A program made the translations under genes and the position numbers. 64,000 nucleotides of DNA. Source: Leptospira neocaledonica. GTDB taxonomy: Bacteria > Spirochaetota > Leptospiria > Leptospirales > Leptospiraceae. The notes under the pieces are model-generated. The model made no database searches and was not told the DNA's origin. It saw only the letters and a list, made by a program, of their open reading frames with translations. Shown in pieces: positions 18,076 through 27,999 of this stretch (position 1 is the stretch's first letter; each line of letters opens with the position of its first letter). The stretch lies in the NCBI RefSeq assembly GCF_002812205.1, contig NZ_NPEA01000006.1, positions 90,906-154,905 of the forward strand. Direction: 5' to 3'.

Positions 18076-19212
18076 TTAACCAATCCGATCGGGTACTTGA
18101 AAAAATGCCCGATCGAAATCTTTAAAGACCGGGTCCAGTCCCTTCTTCTTTAACATCTCCGTAAATTCTTCGATCTTTCTAGTATCTTCTATTTCAAATT
18201 GTTTTAATTCTTCTCCGCCGGAATAACCTCCGGGATCAGTCCTGGATTCCACAGACATATGAGTGATTGGCATTCCCGCCAGATGATTTCTCATCCGACT
18301 GGATTCTCTTGTGGATTGAACAAGTCCGCTATCCGGCAAAAAAAGTCGAAGTGCGAATAAAAATCGAACATACTCTCGATCAGAAACAAAGATCGTCTTA
18401 TCAAACTCACCTTCTGCGGGTCTCATCCTAGGTAGAGAGATTTGGATCGTAGTTCTCCAATATTTTTTAGAAAGATAATGTGCGTGCTCTCCGAGTCGAA
18501 ACATTTCTCCATACGGATCTGAAAGTCCAAGAAGTGCACCTACTCCGATACGTCTGAATCCGGCAAGGCCTCCTCTGTCTGGAGCATCCAATCTGTATCT
18601 CATATTCTTCTTCATTCCGCGAAGATGAACCTTAGAATATGTTTCCGAATCGTAGGTCTCTTGGTAGACTACTAAACCTTCTACTCCCCCTCCGATTAAT
18701 ACCTCGTATTTTTCCTGGTCCATAGGATAAATTTCTATGGAGATAGAATCGAAATACGATTTTAGGATCTCAACTGAAGATCTCAAATATTCTAAATTTG
18801 TGATAGAGTAATCTTCTCCGGTCAGGATAAGAACATGCCTGATCCCTTTGGACGCAAGAATCTCCGACTCGGCTCGGATCTCAGATTCGTTCAAAGTTTT
18901 TCTGGGAATCTTATTTTCAAAACTGAATCCACAATAAATGCAGGAAGATCTGCACTCATTGGAAAGATACATCGGCATATAAAGAGAAATTGTATTACCG
19001 AATCTTTTTTTAGTCCAATTGAGGGCACGCTCCGCCATTTCTTCTAAATAAGAATCAGCAGTCGGATGTATTAAGGAGAGATATTCTTCGAAATTTAGAG
19101 ATTTTCCGGAATGAGATGTATGGAGCGCAGACTCTATATCTATTTTAGATTTAGATAATACTCTTTCCTTCGCTTCTGAGAAGGAGATTTTATCAAATAA
19201 CTCCGTGTACAT
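18076..19212 (-). CDS. thiH: 2-iminoacetate synthase ThiH
   Basis: ThiH is a radical-SAM lyase that splits tyrosine into dehydroglycine (iminoacetate) and p-cresol for the thiazole half of thiamin. The 378-residue protein shows the radical-SAM cluster motif [10 protein letters not shown] near residue 87, the SAM-binding stretch ILTGEDY, and the ThiH-type [10 protein letters not shown] and [18 protein letters not shown] motifs. The start codon overlaps the end of thiG by 20 nt, so the two are translationally coupled, as expected for partners in thiazole synthesis. It is 3' of smc and thiG in the same run. Confidence 0.93.
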   Translation of the reverse strand: MYTELFDKISFSEAKERVLSKSKIDIESALHTSHSGKSLNFEEYLSLIHPTADSYLEEMAERALNWTKKRFGNTISLYMPMYLSNECRSSCIYCGFSFENKIPRKTLNESEIRAESEILASKGIRHVLILTGEDYSITNLEYLRSSVEILKSYFDSISIEIYPMDQEKYEVLIGGGVEGLVVYQETYDSETYSKVHLRGMKKNMRYRLDAPDRGGLAGFRRIGVGALLGLSDPYGEMFRLGEHAHYLSKKYWRTTIQISLPRMRPAEGEFDKTIFVSDREYVRFLFALRLFLPDSGLVQSTRESSRMRNHLAGMPITHMSVESRTDPGGYSGGEELKQFEIEDTRKIEEFTEMLKKKGLDPVFKDFDRAFFQVPDRIG

Positions 19213-20005
19213 TTCTAGATTCTTCTTCTAAAAATCCTGTAAGAGGACTGGAGGCGGACGCTTGTTTGGATGCTGATATTCCTGAATTAGAATATAATCT
19301 GGAGATCCTTCCTGCTTCTGTGGCGAGTTTAAATGCATATGCTGTTTTTGCCGGATCTTTTGCGATCGCGATTGCGGTATTGACAAGAACTGCGTCCGCT
19401 CCCAGCTCCATTGCTTGCGCTGCATGAGAAGGTAGTCCTAGTCCTGCATCGACTACCACCGGAATATTGGATTGTTCTATGATAATTTCTAAATTTGCCA
19501 GGGTGCGGATTCCTTGGTTGGTCCCGATCGGAGAACCTAGAGGCATTACTGTAGCACAACCTGCTTCTTCTAAATGTTTACAAAGGATTGGATCTGCGTT
19601 GATATAAGGTAGAACGTTAAATCCTTCTTTTACCAGGATCTGTGCTGCCTTCAATGTTTCAATAGGATCAGGAAGAAGGTAAACTGGATCCGGAGTCACT
19701 TCCAGTTTTACCCAATTGCCTCCGCCTAATTCTCTGGAAAGTCTTGCGAGGCGGACAGCTTCTTCTGCGTCCCTTGCACCGCTCGTATTCGGTAAAAGTA
19801 ATATTCTTTCCCGATCGATTTTAGTTAGAATATCATCTTCAGGCGAAGACAGATCCACCCTACGTAGAGCAACAGTCACTACTTCCGTTTCAGAAGAATG
19901 AATCGCTTGTTGTAGAGCAGCACCGGAAGAGAACTTACCAGTACCTAAAAACAGTCTGGATTTGAACCTTCTGCCTGCGATGATTAGATCGTCGGATTCC
20001 GTCAC
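19193..20005 (-). CDS. thiG: Thiazole synthase ThiG
   Basis: ThiG condenses deoxyxylulose phosphate, dehydroglycine and ThiS thiocarboxylate to make thiazole phosphate. The 270-residue TIM barrel has LFLGTGKF near the N-terminus, KLEV with the imine-forming lysine, [32 protein letters not shown], and the phosphate-binding [20 protein letters not shown]. It overlaps thiH by 20 nt and begins 9 nt after smc ends. No thiS, thiE or thiF gene is in this window, and there is no space upstream for a thiamin riboswitch. Confidence 0.95.
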   Translation of the reverse strand: MTESDDLIIAGRRFKSRLFLGTGKFSSGAALQQAIHSSETEVVTVALRRVDLSSPEDDILTKIDRERILLLPNTSGARDAEEAVRLARLSRELGGGNWVKLEVTPDPVYLLPDPIETLKAAQILVKEGFNVLPYINADPILCKHLEEAGCATVMPLGSPIGTNQGIRTLANLEIIIEQSNIPVVVDAGLGLPSHAAQAMELGADAVLVNTAIAIAKDPAKTAYAFKLATEAGRISRLYSNSGISASKQASASSPLTGFLEEESRNVHGVI

Positions 20006-20014
20006 AATTCCAGA

Positions 20015-22798
20015 TTATACTGCTTCGGTCGCTCTTCCAGCAAAATCTCTGGCTTCATCCAGTCTTAAGCTGATAATTTTGGAAATTCCAGGTTCTTCGT
20101 TTGTGACTCCAAAAATGGAATTTGCCCTATGGATCGTAGACTGAGCGTGAGTGATCACCACAAACTGGGACTTATCCTTGAACTTATCCAAGATCTGACA
20201 GAAACGAAGTTTATTCGCTTCGTCAAGTGCCGCATCTATCTCATCCAAGAAACAGAATGGAGAAGGTTTTACCATGTAGATCGCAAATAATAGAGCAATC
20301 GCAGTTAGGGATTTTTCTCCCCCCGACAAAAGCCTCAGGTTCTGGACATGTTTGCCAGGAGGTTCCGCCATGATCTCGATACCTGCATTTAAACTGTCTT
20401 CTCCGTCCACGAGTTCGAGCATCGCTCTTCCCCCATTGAACAGAGTGGAGAATGTTTCCTGGAAATTTTCTTTGATCCTTTCGAAGGTTTCTCTGAAAAG
20501 TTTTTCGGACTCTTCGTTGATGTTTTTCAGGATTTCAGTGATATCGTTTTTGGATCTTTCGATATCTTCTTTTTGAGTGCGGTGGTGTTCGTAGATTTCT
20601 TTTACGTTTCTATATTCTTCGATAGAAAGGGGGTTAATGGAACCCAACATTTGGATATCGGATTTTAAACGTTTGAGTTTGGTCTCACTCTCTCCCTTTT
20701 CAGGTTTCTTGTCCTTGAATTCGTCAGCAAGTTCCTGCTCGGAAATGGAATAATCGTTATACAATTCTTCGGAGAAAGATTCTAGCTGGACCTTATAAAC
20801 CGAGACTGCTTTTTCCTTTTCGGTCAAGATAGGGAATAAGTTCTTATAATCTTCTTGGTTTTTATGGATCTCGTTTTTTAAACCTTGGATCTCTTTTACA
20901 ATATTTCTAAGTGCTTCTTTTTCAGAATCAAGTGCACGGCTCATTTCCAAAAATTCGTTGTATCTATTCTCGATCTGTTGTTCCAGTTCGATCACTTCTT
21001 TTTCGAATTCTGTTTTTTTAGCGCCTAAAGTTTTGATGGATTCCTGAGCTGCTAAGATCCTCTTTTGGGTCTCATCTATTCTTTCGGAAAGAGATTTTGC
21101 AGATTCTAACTTAGAATTTTTTTCGGAATTTAATTCTAAGATACGTTTTTCTAGATAAACGATCTTTTCTCTGATATTCTCCGCTTCTTCTCTTAAAGAT
21201 TCAATGGTTAGTCCGGATTCTTTGATGGAGCGTGTAAGATTTTCGTTCTCTAAGATCAGATCTTCTATCTCTTGGTCCAAACCTTCTTTTTGAGATAAAA
21301 ACCCGTCTCTATCGAATAATAAAGTGCGGATACTATCTTCTAAGGAGAAATATTCTCCCAGTTGAGATCTGAACTTTTCTGTTTCTAGTTTTCCGGCTAG
21401 GTAAGAGAGTTTGTTTTTGGTCTCTTCTCCGGTATATGAGTCCAAAGCGGTTTTGAGCTCTGTTTCGACGGAATGGATCCTGTCTGCTTCTCCTAGTAGG
21501 AGTTCCTTCAGACGGTTTCTTTCCTCTTCAGTAGATTGGGCTTCTTTTTTGCGGGATTCCAATTGGGAAATTAAATCGAAGATAACTTCTTTTAATCTGT
21601 CTCTCAGTTCCACATGTCGTTTATCATTGGAGAGAATTCTCGTTTCCTTCTCTTGGATGGAAGTATTCTCCGCTTCTACTTTGGCTTCGATTTCGGATTT
21701 GTTCTTACGAAGCTCTTCGATACCTAGTTCCAGAGATTTACTTTCGCCCTCTAGATCGATCGCTTCTTTTTCCAGTTTTTCTTTATCGATCTGAAGAAGG
21801 CTTTGTGCGGACTCTTCCTTAGTTAAGGATTCTCTAATATCGGAAATACGATCCGAATAATCTAGGATAATACCCTTATTACTCTCAACCTTATCTTTCT
21901 GGATCTGAGTTTGGGTAAGATGGTCCAAAAGTTTTTTGTCGATCTCTGCGACCTTCTTTTCCAGATCGGACTTATGATGATCCAATTCTTCGATCCTTCC
22001 GGTTTCGGCCGAAATCATCTCTAGAAGAACTCTGTTTTTTTCTTTGATCTCTTTTAATTCATTCTCGGAAGTTTCGAATTTTCTCGTCAGAGTGGAGAAC
22101 TTGATATAACGGATGATCTTATCTGTCTCATCCAGTTCTTGTTTGAGTCGGAAATATTCTTCCGCCTTCTCCGCTTGTTTTTCCTTAACTTCCATTTCCT
22201 TCTTCATCGTATTCATGATGTCTTGGATACGAAGAAGGTTCTGGTTCGTGTCGGAAAGTTTTTTAAGAGCTTCTTGTCTTTCCATCTTGAATCTGGAAAT
22301 ACCCGCGGCCTCTTCGAAGATCAGCCTTCTCTCTTCCGGTTTGGAATGAAGGATACGATCCACCTTTCCCTGTTCCATGATAGAGTAGCTGGATTTTCCG
22401 ATACCGGTATCGAGTAGGATCTTTTCGATCTCCTTACGCTGCACACGAGAATCGTTTATTAGATATTCGTTATTTCCATCCGCGTATAATCTGCGGGTCA
22501 ATTTGATGGTTGGATAATCCATCTTAATAAGTTTGGAAGAATTATCGAAGATTACGCTGACTTCCGCAAAACCAGCAGGCTTACGAGCTTCGGAACCGTG
22601 AAAGATGACATCATCCATCTTATCACCGCGAAGGCCCTTGGCGGATTTTTCGCCGAAGACCCATTTTAAAGCGTCGACTATATTCGATTTTCCGGAACCG
22701 TTAGGTCCTACAACTGCGGTAAATCCCGGATCGAGAAGAACTTCTGTCTCGTCCGCAAAGGTCTTGAATCCAACAATATTCAGGCTTTTGAGATACAT
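20015..22798 (-). CDS. smc: SMC-family chromosome segregation ATPase, short form
   Basis: SMC proteins condense and segregate chromosomes as dimers joined at a hinge. This 927-residue protein has an intact head: Walker [15 protein letters not shown] near residue 33, a C-terminal signature [17 protein letters not shown] and Walker [16 protein letters not shown]. Between them lie about 600 residues of Glu/Lys-rich coiled coil. The usual globular hinge of 150 or more residues is not evident; only a short stretch around 478-500 ([17 protein letters not shown]) resembles the start of a hinge. Standard SMCs are 1150-1200 residues. The start at 22798 ([14 protein letters not shown]) aligns with family N-termini. 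It heads the smc-thiG-thiH run. Confidence 0.87.
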   Translation of the reverse strand: MYLKSLNIVGFKTFADETEVLLDPGFTAVVGPNGSGKSNIVDALKWVFGEKSAKGLRGDKMDDVIFHGSEARKPAGFAEVSVIFDNSSKLIKMDYPTIKLTRRLYADGNNEYLINDSRVQRKEIEKILLDTGIGKSSYSIMEQGKVDRILHSKPEERRLIFEEAAGISRFKMERQEALKKLSDTNQNLLRIQDIMNTMKKEMEVKEKQAEKAEEYFRLKQELDETDKIIRYIKFSTLTRKFETSENELKEIKEKNRVLLEMISAETGRIEELDHHKSDLEKKVAEIDKKLLDHLTQTQIQKDKVESNKGIILDYSDRISDIRESLTKEESAQSLLQIDKEKLEKEAIDLEGESKSLELGIEELRKNKSEIEAKVEAENTSIQEKETRILSNDKRHVELRDRLKEVIFDLISQLESRKKEAQSTEEERNRLKELLLGEADRIHSVETELKTALDSYTGEETKNKLSYLAGKLETEKFRSQLGEYFSLEDSIRTLLFDRDGFLSQKEGLDQEIEDLILENENLTRSIKESGLTIESLREEAENIREKIVYLEKRILELNSEKNSKLESAKSLSERIDETQKRILAAQESIKTLGAKKTEFEKEVIELEQQIENRYNEFLEMSRALDSEKEALRNIVKEIQGLKNEIHKNQEDYKNLFPILTEKEKAVSVYKVQLESFSEELYNDYSISEQELADEFKDKKPEKGESETKLKRLKSDIQMLGSINPLSIEEYRNVKEIYEHHRTQKEDIERSKNDITEILKNINEESEKLFRETFERIKENFQETFSTLFNGGRAMLELVDGEDSLNAGIEIMAEPPGKHVQNLRLLSGGEKSLTAIALLFAIYMVKPSPFCFLDEIDAALDEANKLRFCQILDKFKDKSQFVVITHAQSTIHRANSIFGVTNEEPGISKIISLRLDEARDFAGRATEAV

Positions 22799-22875
22799 AT
22801 GTATTTTTGTGTTTCTTTGGGAAATTGATTGCAAGTGACCAGAATCGGGCGGACTCTGGAATGCTTAGGAGTATT

Positions 22876-24702
22876 ATGTCTCACGATCTCCCGGAAAAAA
22901 CAAGAGAAATATTCGGGAAAAAACCCTATCTCAGCCTGTATTTCCAAAATCCTCCTACAGAGACGTTGGAGTTCCGACTTGAGGCAGCCAAAAACCAAAA
23001 TGAGTTCTTTCTCTCCAAAAAAGGAAGAGCCCTGGCAAGTTCTGTTTCTCCTTTTACCCAAGCAAAACGCCAATTAGATTCGATTTCTATTCAATCCACA
23101 GATCTGGTTGCAGTTTTAGGACTCGGAAATCCTCATTTGATCCGAGAAGTAGAATCCAAATTAGAGCCGGGACAAATTTTATTACTCATAGACAAGGATA
23201 GAGATCTACTCTTTCCACTTTGGGAAGAATGGTTAGAACCTGTGATGGAAGTCCCAGGAAGACATTTATTCTTAGGAGAAAATTCACTTTCTCTTCTTTG
23301 GAATTATCTGGAGTCACTTCCTGTAGAAAGAGTTTCAGGCATCAGAATACTTAGGAATGCGGCAAGTGTTTCTTTAGAAGAAATGTTTTATGCGGAAACG
23401 GATATAAGACTTCGAAAAATTCTCTCTTCTAAAATGAGTGATCTACTTACCAAATTCGAATTCGAAAGGATTTGGGTAAGAAATTCTCTTGTAAACACCG
23501 CGAACTTTTTATCTCCACCCAGTCCTAGGACTAAAATTGAATCCTTAAAGGAAAAATTTAACGGGACACCTTCCCTACTCGTATCCGCAGGACCGAATTT
23601 GCGAAGACAATGCGAATGGATCAAGAGTATCAGAGATAAAGTTTTCATAATGTCCTGCGATACTTCTCTCAAAGTACTTCTCAAATATGGGATCATACCT
23701 GACGGAGTAATGACCTTAGACGCACAAACTCATTCAGTATTCCATTTTTTGGGAGAAGATACATCACAAATCCCATTATTCGCGGACCTTGTCAGTTCTC
23801 CTCCTATATTAAGAAATTTGAAATTTAAATCGGTGGTACATAGTATTACCGCAAAATATTTGGTAGATGCCTCCGGAGAATTGAAAAGAGAAGCAACAGC
23901 GGGAAGTAAAAGTGCAGAATCATTACTCGGTCAAATAGGAGATGTTCAATCCGGGGGTAGTGTTGCCACAACCGCATTCGATCTACTCAGAAGTTTAGGA
24001 TGTAAACCTTGCTTTTTAGTCGGCCAGGATTTGGCTTATTCCGGTAGAGAAATCCATTCCACAGGAACCCATCATAACGAAAAATGGCTTACTCTACTCA
24101 CCCGCAAAACCAGTTTAGAAAAAATTAATGAAGCCGTGGTCCGAAAAAGGGATACAAGATACGTTCCTTCCGTGACAGGCAGAGAAGTATTGACGGATTA
24201 TGTTTTGGATTTGTATAGACATTGGTTTGAAGAATCCTCCAAGTCCTTGGATTTTCCTGTTTATAATGTGAATACACAAGGGGCCAAAATTGAAAACGCG
24301 AAAAACATAGGACCGGAAGAAGCCACTCAAATCCTAAAGGGATTTGAAAATCACGAATACTTCTGGAAAGAATTCCCGGCTTGGAAGCCAAATCTGATCC
24401 AAGAAAACTTAGTAGGATCTCCCACAAAATTTAAAGAAGACTTATTGAAGGCGATAGATACGATCAAATCCGAATTTTCAGACGAAGAAAATCGGCTAAA
24501 GTCTTATGCAGATCTTCTCACTTTATTTCGCGAAAAATTAGGAGAATGGGACGATCTAAGATATTTGATACGAAAAACGGAAGTTTATATTCTACGCCAT
24601 AAAGACAAATTAGACGAAGACAGAAAAAGAGAACTCTTCCTGGGGGCTATTCTAAAAGAATTTACGATGTTACGCAGAAAACTTCTGGCAGGAGAAAATT
24701 AG
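22876..24702 (+). CDS. DUF115 / MptE-like, Maf-type protein (possible motility-associated glycosyltransferase)
   Basis: The 608-residue protein has the central DUF115 region: PSLLVSAGPNLRRQCEWIK, FIMSCDTSLKVLLKYGIIPDGVMTLDAQ, and GGSVATTAFDLLRSLGCKPCFLVGQDLAYSG. This fold is shared by archaeal 6-hydroxymethylpterin kinases and by bacterial Maf proteins that glycosylate flagellins; in a flagellated spirochaete the latter is more likely. ATG at 22876 follows AGGAG with a 4-nt gap; ATG at 22861 is an alternative. It diverges from smc. The substrate is not inferable. Confidence 0.75.
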   Translation: MSHDLPEKTREIFGKKPYLSLYFQNPPTETLEFRLEAAKNQNEFFLSKKGRALASSVSPFTQAKRQLDSISIQSTDLVAVLGLGNPHLIREVESKLEPGQILLLIDKDRDLLFPLWEEWLEPVMEVPGRHLFLGENSLSLLWNYLESLPVERVSGIRILRNAASVSLEEMFYAETDIRLRKILSSKMSDLLTKFEFERIWVRNSLVNTANFLSPPSPRTKIESLKEKFNGTPSLLVSAGPNLRRQCEWIKSIRDKVFIMSCDTSLKVLLKYGIIPDGVMTLDAQTHSVFHFLGEDTSQIPLFADLVSSPPILRNLKFKSVVHSITAKYLVDASGELKREATAGSKSAESLLGQIGDVQSGGSVATTAFDLLRSLGCKPCFLVGQDLAYSGREIHSTGTHHNEKWLTLLTRKTSLEKINEAVVRKRDTRYVPSVTGREVLTDYVLDLYRHWFEESSKSLDFPVYNVNTQGAKIENAKNIGPEEATQILKGFENHEYFWKEFPAWKPNLIQENLVGSPTKFKEDLLKAIDTIKSEFSDEENRLKSYADLLTLFREKLGEWDDLRYLIRKTEVYILRHKDKLDEDRKRELFLGAILKEFTMLRRKLLAGEN

Positions 24703-24760
24703 GAAGAATTTTCAGCTCTCGCAGCAAAGGCAGCGGCCTCAAAATAATAAAAAATCCTAT

Positions 24761-24792
24761 GATTGCTAGTTTCCATACTGATACTAGCGATC
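24761..24792 (+). promoter_or_regulatory. Hairpin abutting the SrkA start codon
   Basis: GATTGCTAGT (24761-24770) pairs with ACTAGCGATC (24783-24792), 10 bp with one G-U pair and a 12-nt loop. The 3' side ends exactly before the ATG at 24793 and covers the place where a ribosome-binding site would be. No T-run follows, so it is not a terminator. Confidence 0.4.
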
Positions 24793-25845
24793 ATGGAGAT
24801 CCCCGGCAAAGAATTCTACAATCGACTGGACATAGATTCCGTTTTATCAGCGGTAGAAGATGCCGGATTTTCAGTCTCCGGCCATTGTCTCGCCTTAAAT
24901 AGTTTAGAAAACAGGGTCTATGATGTAGGCTTGGAAGAAGGGGGAAGACTCGTCGTAAAATTCTACCGTCCCGCACGTTGGACTCTTAATCAAATATTAG
25001 AAGAACATTCTTTTCTAAAAGAATTAGAAGAAGGAGAGATTCCCGTAGTCGCTCCCCTCGCCTTAGAAAACGGGATTACTGTAAGAGAAACAAAAGGAAT
25101 TTATTATACAATCTGGCCTCTCCAAAAGGGAAGATTGGTAGAAGAGTTGGACAAAAACAATTTAGTCCAAACAGGAAGACTACTCGCCAGAATTCACAAT
25201 ATAGGCGCCTCTAAACAAGCTAAACATCGAATAGAATACAATCTGAAAAATTTCGGCGAGGAGCCTTTACGATTTTTGAAGGAGAAGGAGTTCCTACCCA
25301 CTCACCTCTGGACAAGATACGAAATAGCAGCAAAACGAATTTTTAGTTCCTTCTCCGAGGCTTCCAAAGATATGCCGTTCCATCGTATCCATGGAGATTG
25401 TCATAAAGGAAATTTAATACAAACAGCTGACGGACTCTGTTTTATCGACTTCGACGATTTTGTGAACGGCCCTGCCGTTCAGGACTTTTGGATGCTTCTT
25501 CCTTTCGGTGATTCTTCATCCGAATATGAAAGAGAAATCTTTTTGGAAGGTTACCGTGAGTTCAGAGAATTTCGCTCCTCTTGGTTTGATTTAGTCGAAC
25601 CGTTGCGGGGTTTACGTTATATCCATTATTCCGCATGGATCGCAAAACGTTGGGAAGATCCTTCTTTCCCGAATGCATTTCCTCATTTCGGAACGGAAGA
25701 ATATTGGGAAAAAGAGACCCAAGACCTGGAACGACTTGGTTCGGATCTTCCTGTATCTTCTGAAGAAGATGGTAGGAACTCCTTTATTAAAACGGAAGAG
25801 TCAGAACTTACGAATAAGGACTTTTTCTGGGATATGGAGGATTAA
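24793..25845 (+). CDS. srkA: SrkA/YihE-type stress-response Ser/Thr kinase
   Basis: The 350-residue protein matches the SrkA (YihE/RdoA) kinase family of the aminoglycoside-phosphotransferase fold. It shows the nucleotide-binding lysine in LVVKFYRPARWT, catalytic HRIHGDCHKGNL with the DCHxGN motif, and the metal-binding FIDFDDFVNGPAVQDFWMLL typical of SrkA. In enterobacteria the kinase protects from death after envelope or oxidative stress; here the role is inferred. The ATG at 24793 starts with MEIPGKEFY; a TTG 30 nt upstream is in frame but lies inside a hairpin. The extended acidic C-terminal tail is poorly conserved in appearance. Confidence 0.86.
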   Translation: MEIPGKEFYNRLDIDSVLSAVEDAGFSVSGHCLALNSLENRVYDVGLEEGGRLVVKFYRPARWTLNQILEEHSFLKELEEGEIPVVAPLALENGITVRETKGIYYTIWPLQKGRLVEELDKNNLVQTGRLLARIHNIGASKQAKHRIEYNLKNFGEEPLRFLKEKEFLPTHLWTRYEIAAKRIFSSFSEASKDMPFHRIHGDCHKGNLIQTADGLCFIDFDDFVNGPAVQDFWMLLPFGDSSSEYEREIFLEGYREFREFRSSWFDLVEPLRGLRYIHYSAWIAKRWEDPSFPNAFPHFGTEEYWEKETQDLERLGSDLPVSSEEDGRNSFIKTEESELTNKDFFWDMED

Positions 25846-25891
25846 ATTCCAAGCTCCTTTCTTGATACAAATCCCCCTTCTTTTTCTCATT

Positions 25892-25910
25892 TTTGAGATT
25901 GACTCTCAAA
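25892..25910. promoter_or_regulatory. Candidate operator upstream of heme oxygenase
   Basis: TTTGAGA-TTGAC-TCTCAAA is a perfect 7-5-7 interrupted palindrome of 19 bp. It contains TTGACT (25899-25904), a good -35 box, 44 nt before the hemO ATG. A repressor bound here would block the promoter. The size suits a Fur-family dimer, but the sequence is not a classical Fur box. Confidence 0.45.
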
Positions 25911-25953
25911 CCTAAAATTGAACATTTGTCACAGTAATGTCAGGAGAAACCCC

Positions 25954-26634
25954 ATGAGCCTTGCCCAATTATTAAGAGACGGAACCTCCGAATCTCATAC
26001 CATCGCGGAAAATAATGCATTCATTCGCTGCTTTATGAAAGGAGTATTGGAGCCAAAAAGTTACGCTAAACATTTGGAATCTTTCTATTTCGTATATGCT
26101 GCAATGGAAGAAGAGTTGGAAAATAAAAAAGACCATCCAATCGTCGGAAAGATCAGATTCCCGGAATTATATAGAAAAGCGCAGATCGAAAAAGACCTGG
26201 CTCATTTCTTTCAACCTGGACATTCTCCTAAGGCTACTCAAGCGACCGAAGCTTACGTAAAACATATTAGAGAAACTGCAAATACTTCCCCTGAATTATT
26301 GATAGCCCACAGTTATGTTCGATATTTGGGAGATCTTTCAGGAGGTCAGATTCTCAAAAGAGTAGCTGCTAAAGCTTTAGGAATAGAAGGAACATCCGGT
26401 TTGGATTTTTACGAATTTCCTGAAATTTCCAGTCCGAAAGATTTTAAAGATAAATATAGAAACACCTTAGATTCTCTTCCTTTGTCCGATTCTGAAAAAG
26501 AAAAGATCGTGCAAGAGGCGAATGAAGTTTTCAAATTGAACGGGAAAATTTTCGATGAATTGGAAGAAACTTTGATCTCTTCAATCGGTAAGGATAAATT
26601 CGAAGAAGTTTTAGCAAGTCCTGCGAGGCATTAA
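25954..26634 (+). CDS. hemO: Heme oxygenase
   Basis: Heme oxygenase opens heme to biliverdin, CO and Fe2+, letting the cell use heme as an iron source. The 226-residue helical protein starts MSLAQLLRDGTSESHTIAEN with the proximal heme His in the SH motif (about residue 15), and has the distal-helix signature VRYLGDLSGGQILKR with its flexible glycines. AGGAG precedes the ATG at 25954. A TTG-started MFS transporter gene follows after 3 nt and is probably cotranscribed. A palindrome over a -35-like box upstream suggests metal- or heme-dependent repression. Confidence 0.94.
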   Translation: MSLAQLLRDGTSESHTIAENNAFIRCFMKGVLEPKSYAKHLESFYFVYAAMEEELENKKDHPIVGKIRFPELYRKAQIEKDLAHFFQPGHSPKATQATEAYVKHIRETANTSPELLIAHSYVRYLGDLSGGQILKRVAAKALGIEGTSGLDFYEFPEISSPKDFKDKYRNTLDSLPLSDSEKEKIVQEANEVFKLNGKIFDELEETLISSIGKDKFEEVLASPARH

Positions 26635-26637
26635 TTT

Positions 26638-27894
26638 TTGTTAAAGGTATCTGCCAAAAAAGAATCCTCCTCTTTGGGGGCGGATTCTTTTCCTTGGATC
26701 ACATTATCCTTCATCTTTTTAGCTATGCTTCCGGTCACAATGATCGTGCCGGTATATAAAGAGATCATAAAAGATAGATTGGGTGGAACCGGTTACGGAG
26801 TAGCCTGGTTCCAAAGTTCCGCGATGCTTGGCTCCTTTTTATTTTCACCTTTAGCAGGATGGCTATCGGATAAATTAGGAACCAGAAAAAAATTAATCGG
26901 AACTTTTGCTATATTGGATGGATTTTTCTTAGCCCTTCTTCCGTTTATGCCAAATATCTCTTCTCTTTTTGTTTTGAGATTTTTGGAGGGAGGGGCTCAT
27001 ATTTTCGTGATAGGTCTACTTCTCACCTGTATTTCCGATCGTGAAAAGGACCAAACATCTAGTTTTTATAATAAAGGAATTTTATTCGGGTTAGGAGGAA
27101 CACTTCTTACTTTAGGAGGTGGTGTAGGCCAATCTTTGGGATTTTTAGGAAATAAAGATCCGCTTCTCCCTTTTTTTGTAGGCGGTTTCATTCTTTTAAT
27201 TTTGGGAATTTTATCTTTTTTCTTTTTAGAAGAAGCAAATCTGAAAAAATTAAAATGGGAAGGTTGGCAAAAAACTAAAACTGCATTAGCACTTTCTCCC
27301 TTGCTGCTTGTTCCGATCGTTTTTCATTTTGTAGATCGATTCACAGTAGGTTATTTTTTAAGTTCCTTAAATTTACATTTAAGAGAAGATCTGGGATTTT
27401 CCCCGGGACAGGTAGGTGGACTTTTCGGAGTCATGTTCCTGTTGATGAGTATATTATCCCTTCCAGCTGCACTTCTTTCCAGAAGATGGAATTCTATCTC
27501 TTTGGTATGGATCGGCTCTTTTATTTACGGGATCGCTCAAGCAAGTACAGGTTTCCTGAATACCTCATCCGGACTCTATACTTCCATGATCGCATGTGGA
27601 ATAGGAGCCGGGATTATGTATGTACCCGCGATGAGACTTGCTTCTTCTCTTGCTCCGAATGGTTTTAATGCAGTAGTAATGACTGTGTTTACCGGACTCG
27701 GATCTTTGGGATTTCTTTTGGGGCCTCTGGTTTCCGTTTCAGCTCAAGATACATTCAATCGTATATACGACAAAACTTTAGGTCTGGAATTCACAGGAAT
27801 CTTGTATGGAGCGTTGGAAGTTTTGCTGGTTTTAGGCACTCTTCCCCTACTCTCTAAAATTTTAGAAAAAGAAAAAGATAAATCGATATTTTAA
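26638..27894 (+). CDS. MFS transporter cotranscribed with hemO
   Basis: The 418-residue protein has about 12 hydrophobic helices and the major-facilitator motif A variant GWLSDKLGTRKK between helices 2 and 3. It begins with TTG only 3 nt after the hemO stop, so expression is likely coupled. Substrate cannot be read from sequence; the hemO linkage suggests traffic of heme, its breakdown products or a siderophore. A 9-bp dyad lies downstream, before the EAL gene. Confidence 0.82.
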   Translation: MLKVSAKKESSSLGADSFPWITLSFIFLAMLPVTMIVPVYKEIIKDRLGGTGYGVAWFQSSAMLGSFLFSPLAGWLSDKLGTRKKLIGTFAILDGFFLALLPFMPNISSLFVLRFLEGGAHIFVIGLLLTCISDREKDQTSSFYNKGILFGLGGTLLTLGGGVGQSLGFLGNKDPLLPFFVGGFILLILGILSFFFLEEANLKKLKWEGWQKTKTALALSPLLLVPIVFHFVDRFTVGYFLSSLNLHLREDLGFSPGQVGGLFGVMFLLMSILSLPAALLSRRWNSISLVWIGSFIYGIAQASTGFLNTSSGLYTSMIACGIGAGIMYVPAMRLASSLAPNGFNAVVMTVFTGLGSLGFLLGPLVSVSAQDTFNRIYDKTLGLEFTGILYGALEVLLVLGTLPLLSKILEKEKDKSIF

Positions 27895-27940
27895 ATTATA
27901 TTAAACAAATTTAATAATAATAACGGATTTACCTTTAAAA

Positions 27941-27966
27941 CAAACTTAATCTTGGATTTAAGTTTG
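27941..27966. promoter_or_regulatory. Dyad upstream of the EAL protein gene
   Basis: CAAACTTAA-TCTTGGAT-TTAAGTTTG is a perfect 9-bp inverted repeat with an 8-nt centre, in a very AT-rich gap, followed by TATAGC. There is no T-run, so an operator is likelier than a terminator. The start codon of the EAL gene lies 34 nt downstream. Confidence 0.4.
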
Positions 27967-27999
27967 CTATAGCGATGACATCATTCGATATAACGAACA

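Noticed and set aside
18086..18115. 8-bp inverted repeat CGATCGGG/CCCGATCG as a terminator between the Cys-rich gene and thiH
   Set aside because: It lies in thiH coding sequence and has no T-run on either side; it may still slow polymerase but is not supported.
22799..22875. Thiamin riboswitch ahead of the smc-thiG-thiH run
   Set aside because: The 77-nt gap is too short, and no CUGAGA motif is present.
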